Shown piece by piece: positions 63,054-64,000 of a DNA stretch of 64,000 bases. The notes beneath the pieces are model-generated. The model was not told the origin of the DNA, searched no databases, and saw only the letters and a list, made by a program, of their open reading frames with translations. A program made the position numbers and the translations under genes. Within the stretch, counting starts at the first letter, position 1. Each line of letters begins with the position of its first letter. Origin of the DNA: JARFVT01 sp036677425 (GTDB taxonomy: Bacteria > Pseudomonadota > Alphaproteobacteria > UBA8366 > Aestuariispiraceae); contig JARFVT010000013.1 of NCBI GenBank assembly GCA_036677425.1, positions 868,001 through 932,000 of the forward strand, written 5' to 3'.

Positions 63054-63902
63054 TTATTTAACTGCACCCGATGTGATACCGCGTATTAATTGCCGTGAAA
63101 AAATAAGATAGACGATCATGATTGGTATGATTGCCAATGTTAATGAGGCCAAAACCGCATTCCAATCTGTCACATATTGACCGACAAATTGCTGTACGCC
63201 CAAGGTTACTGTTCTTGTCTCTTCCCCTGGTGATAGAATAAGCGGAAACCATAAATCATTCCAAACTGGAACCATAGTAAAAATACCAACCGTGGCAATT
63301 GCTGGCCTTGTTAGGGGTAGAATTATCTGGAAGAAAATACGATATTCGCTAACCCCGTCGCATCTTGCTGCTTCTTTTAAATCTTTTGGGATTTGATGCA
63401 TGAATTCATTTAAAATAAAAATCGTAAGCGGCAGGCTTTGTGCCACATAAACCAATATCAATGCGGTTAATGTATTGGTAAGGCCTAATGATACAATAAG
63501 TTTTAAAATACTAACGCTACCAAGGCGAATAGGTATCATTATGCCAATTGCCAAATATAGACCAAGCAATGTATTGCCGCGAAATTTATATTCAGATAAA
63601 GCCCATGCAGCCATAGATGCGATTAATAAAGTTATTGCAAGCGTTGCTACCATTATTGTGATTGAATTTAAAAAATATAAATCAAAGCTGCTTCTGGTTA
63701 ATACTTTTTCAAAACCAACCAGCGAAAATGTATCAAATGTAGGTAATGCCATCGGGTCGTTAAAAATTGCCTTACGTGATTTAAATGAGTTGCTGATGAC
63801 AAGGAAAATTGGCCATAGGGCTAAGATCATATAGGCAAATAAAATTATTTGTACGCCAATTCCGCCTAATGGTCGCCGTAATTTATGTGATGCCTTAACC
63901 AT
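63054..63902 (-). CDS. ABC sugar transporter permease, MalG type
   Basis: A 282-residue inner-membrane permease of the CUT1 family with six membrane helices. The EAA loop reads LKEAARCDGVSEYRIFFQIILPL (landmark EAARCDGVSEYR) near residue 180, where it docks on the ATPase. The end GLTNTLTALILVYVAQSLPLTIF-like helix region and the C-terminal IRGITSGAVK are typical of MalG/UgpE. AAAGGA precedes its ATG. It pairs with the MalF-type permease whose end is at the window edge. Confidence 0.94.
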   Translation of the reverse strand: MVKASHKLRRPLGGIGVQIILFAYMILALWPIFLVISNSFKSRKAIFNDPMALPTFDTFSLVGFEKVLTRSSFDLYFLNSITIMVATLAITLLIASMAAWALSEYKFRGNTLLGLYLAIGIMIPIRLGSVSILKLIVSLGLTNTLTALILVYVAQSLPLTIFILNEFMHQIPKDLKEAARCDGVSEYRIFFQIILPLTRPAIATVGIFTMVPVWNDLWFPLILSPGEETRTVTLGVQQFVGQYVTDWNAVLASLTLAIIPIMIVYLIFSRQLIRGITSGAVK

Positions 63903-63916
63903 GATATATTATCCTT

Positions 63917-64000
63917 TTAAAATGCATAACGATGCAGGCGACGTTGAATGATATATAGATAAAATATTATTCCCAGTAAAATAATAAGGAACATTGATGT
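63917..64000 (-). CDS. ABC sugar transporter permease, MalF type, C-terminal end
   Basis: The last 27 codons of the gene that lies to the right of the window. They read as a hydrophobic helix followed by a basic end (FLIILLGIIFYLYIIQRRLHRYAF), the normal C-terminus of a MalF/UgpA-type permease. The stop is 14 bp upstream of the MalG-type gene. Assignment rests mainly on this position. Confidence 0.7.
   Translation of the reverse strand, partial: TSMFLIILLGIIFYLYIIQRRLHRYAF

Overview
The window is AT-rich chromosomal DNA from an alphaproteobacterium. The evidence is gene order and family content: rpmF-plsX-fabH-ihfA-merR behind a DUF177 protein and a CBP3-type cytochrome bc1 chaperone, nrdR-ribD-ribE-ribBX-ribH-nusB-thiL, glyQ-glyS-ppdK, a Ros/MucR-family regulator, and a class I PHA synthase. 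A TRAP transporter, a branched-chain-amino-acid-type ABC operon, a DmdC-like acyl-CoA dehydrogenase and a UgpC/MalK-type sugar ABC operon suit a marine heterotroph, but the exact lineage cannot be fixed from the sequence. Nearly all the DNA is dense core metabolism with short intergenic gaps and many ATGA or TAATG stop/start overlaps.

Layout. 1-2572 (+): tail of a TRAP binding protein, then dctQ and dctM. 2601-7258 (-): HAAT-type ABC operon whose binding-protein gene carries a frameshift. 7551-10235: an exported FKBP fused to a cysteine-less rhodanese domain, and the folate genes folB, folP and folK. 10207-14519 (-): acyl-CoA dehydrogenase, D-2-hydroxyacid-type FAD dehydrogenase and Sua5. 14618-22361 (+): SLC13-type carrier, glyQ, glyS, ppdK. 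22388-27995 (-): surface-glycan block (GT9, GT2, GT4, asparagine-synthetase-like amidotransferase) ending in pyrC. 28151-32264 (+): ygfZ, a membrane-anchored class III cyclase-like protein, a thiolase. 32298-33605: mucR and rpiB diverging from a very AT-rich 450-bp gap. 33668-41037 (+): glyA, nrdR, riboflavin genes, nusB, thiL, a FliL-like protein. 41137-46170: MFS carrier, gamma carbonic anhydrase, argC, phaC. 46368-52817 (+): OmpA-type lipoprotein, aminotransferase, hom, glpX, recJ. 52850-57991: bamE, bc1 chaperone, DUF177, rpmF, plsX, fabH, ihfA, merR. 58081-60898: tRNA-Pro followed by a decaying regulator/transporter pair. 60946-64000 (-): PfkB kinase and sugar ABC transporter.

The most unusual locus is 58228-60898. 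A MocR-type (GntR-aminotransferase fusion) regulator gene is split by a 265-bp element with perfect 20-bp terminal inverted repeats, a TA (or CTAG) target duplication and nested internal palindromes. The element has no transposase and looks like a MITE. The pre-insertion reading frame can be rebuilt exactly. The same gene also has a separate frameshift, and the divergent MFS gene is truncated, so the whole module looks dead or dying. Other points of interest are a class III cyclase domain in which the second metal-binding Asp is Tyr (GYG for GDG), a RibBA protein whose GTP cyclohydrolase II half has no cysteine at all (RibBX type), the FKBP-rhodanese fusion, a LivG with an altered ABC signature motif beside the frameshifted binding protein, and an inverted repeat centred on a predicted -10 box.
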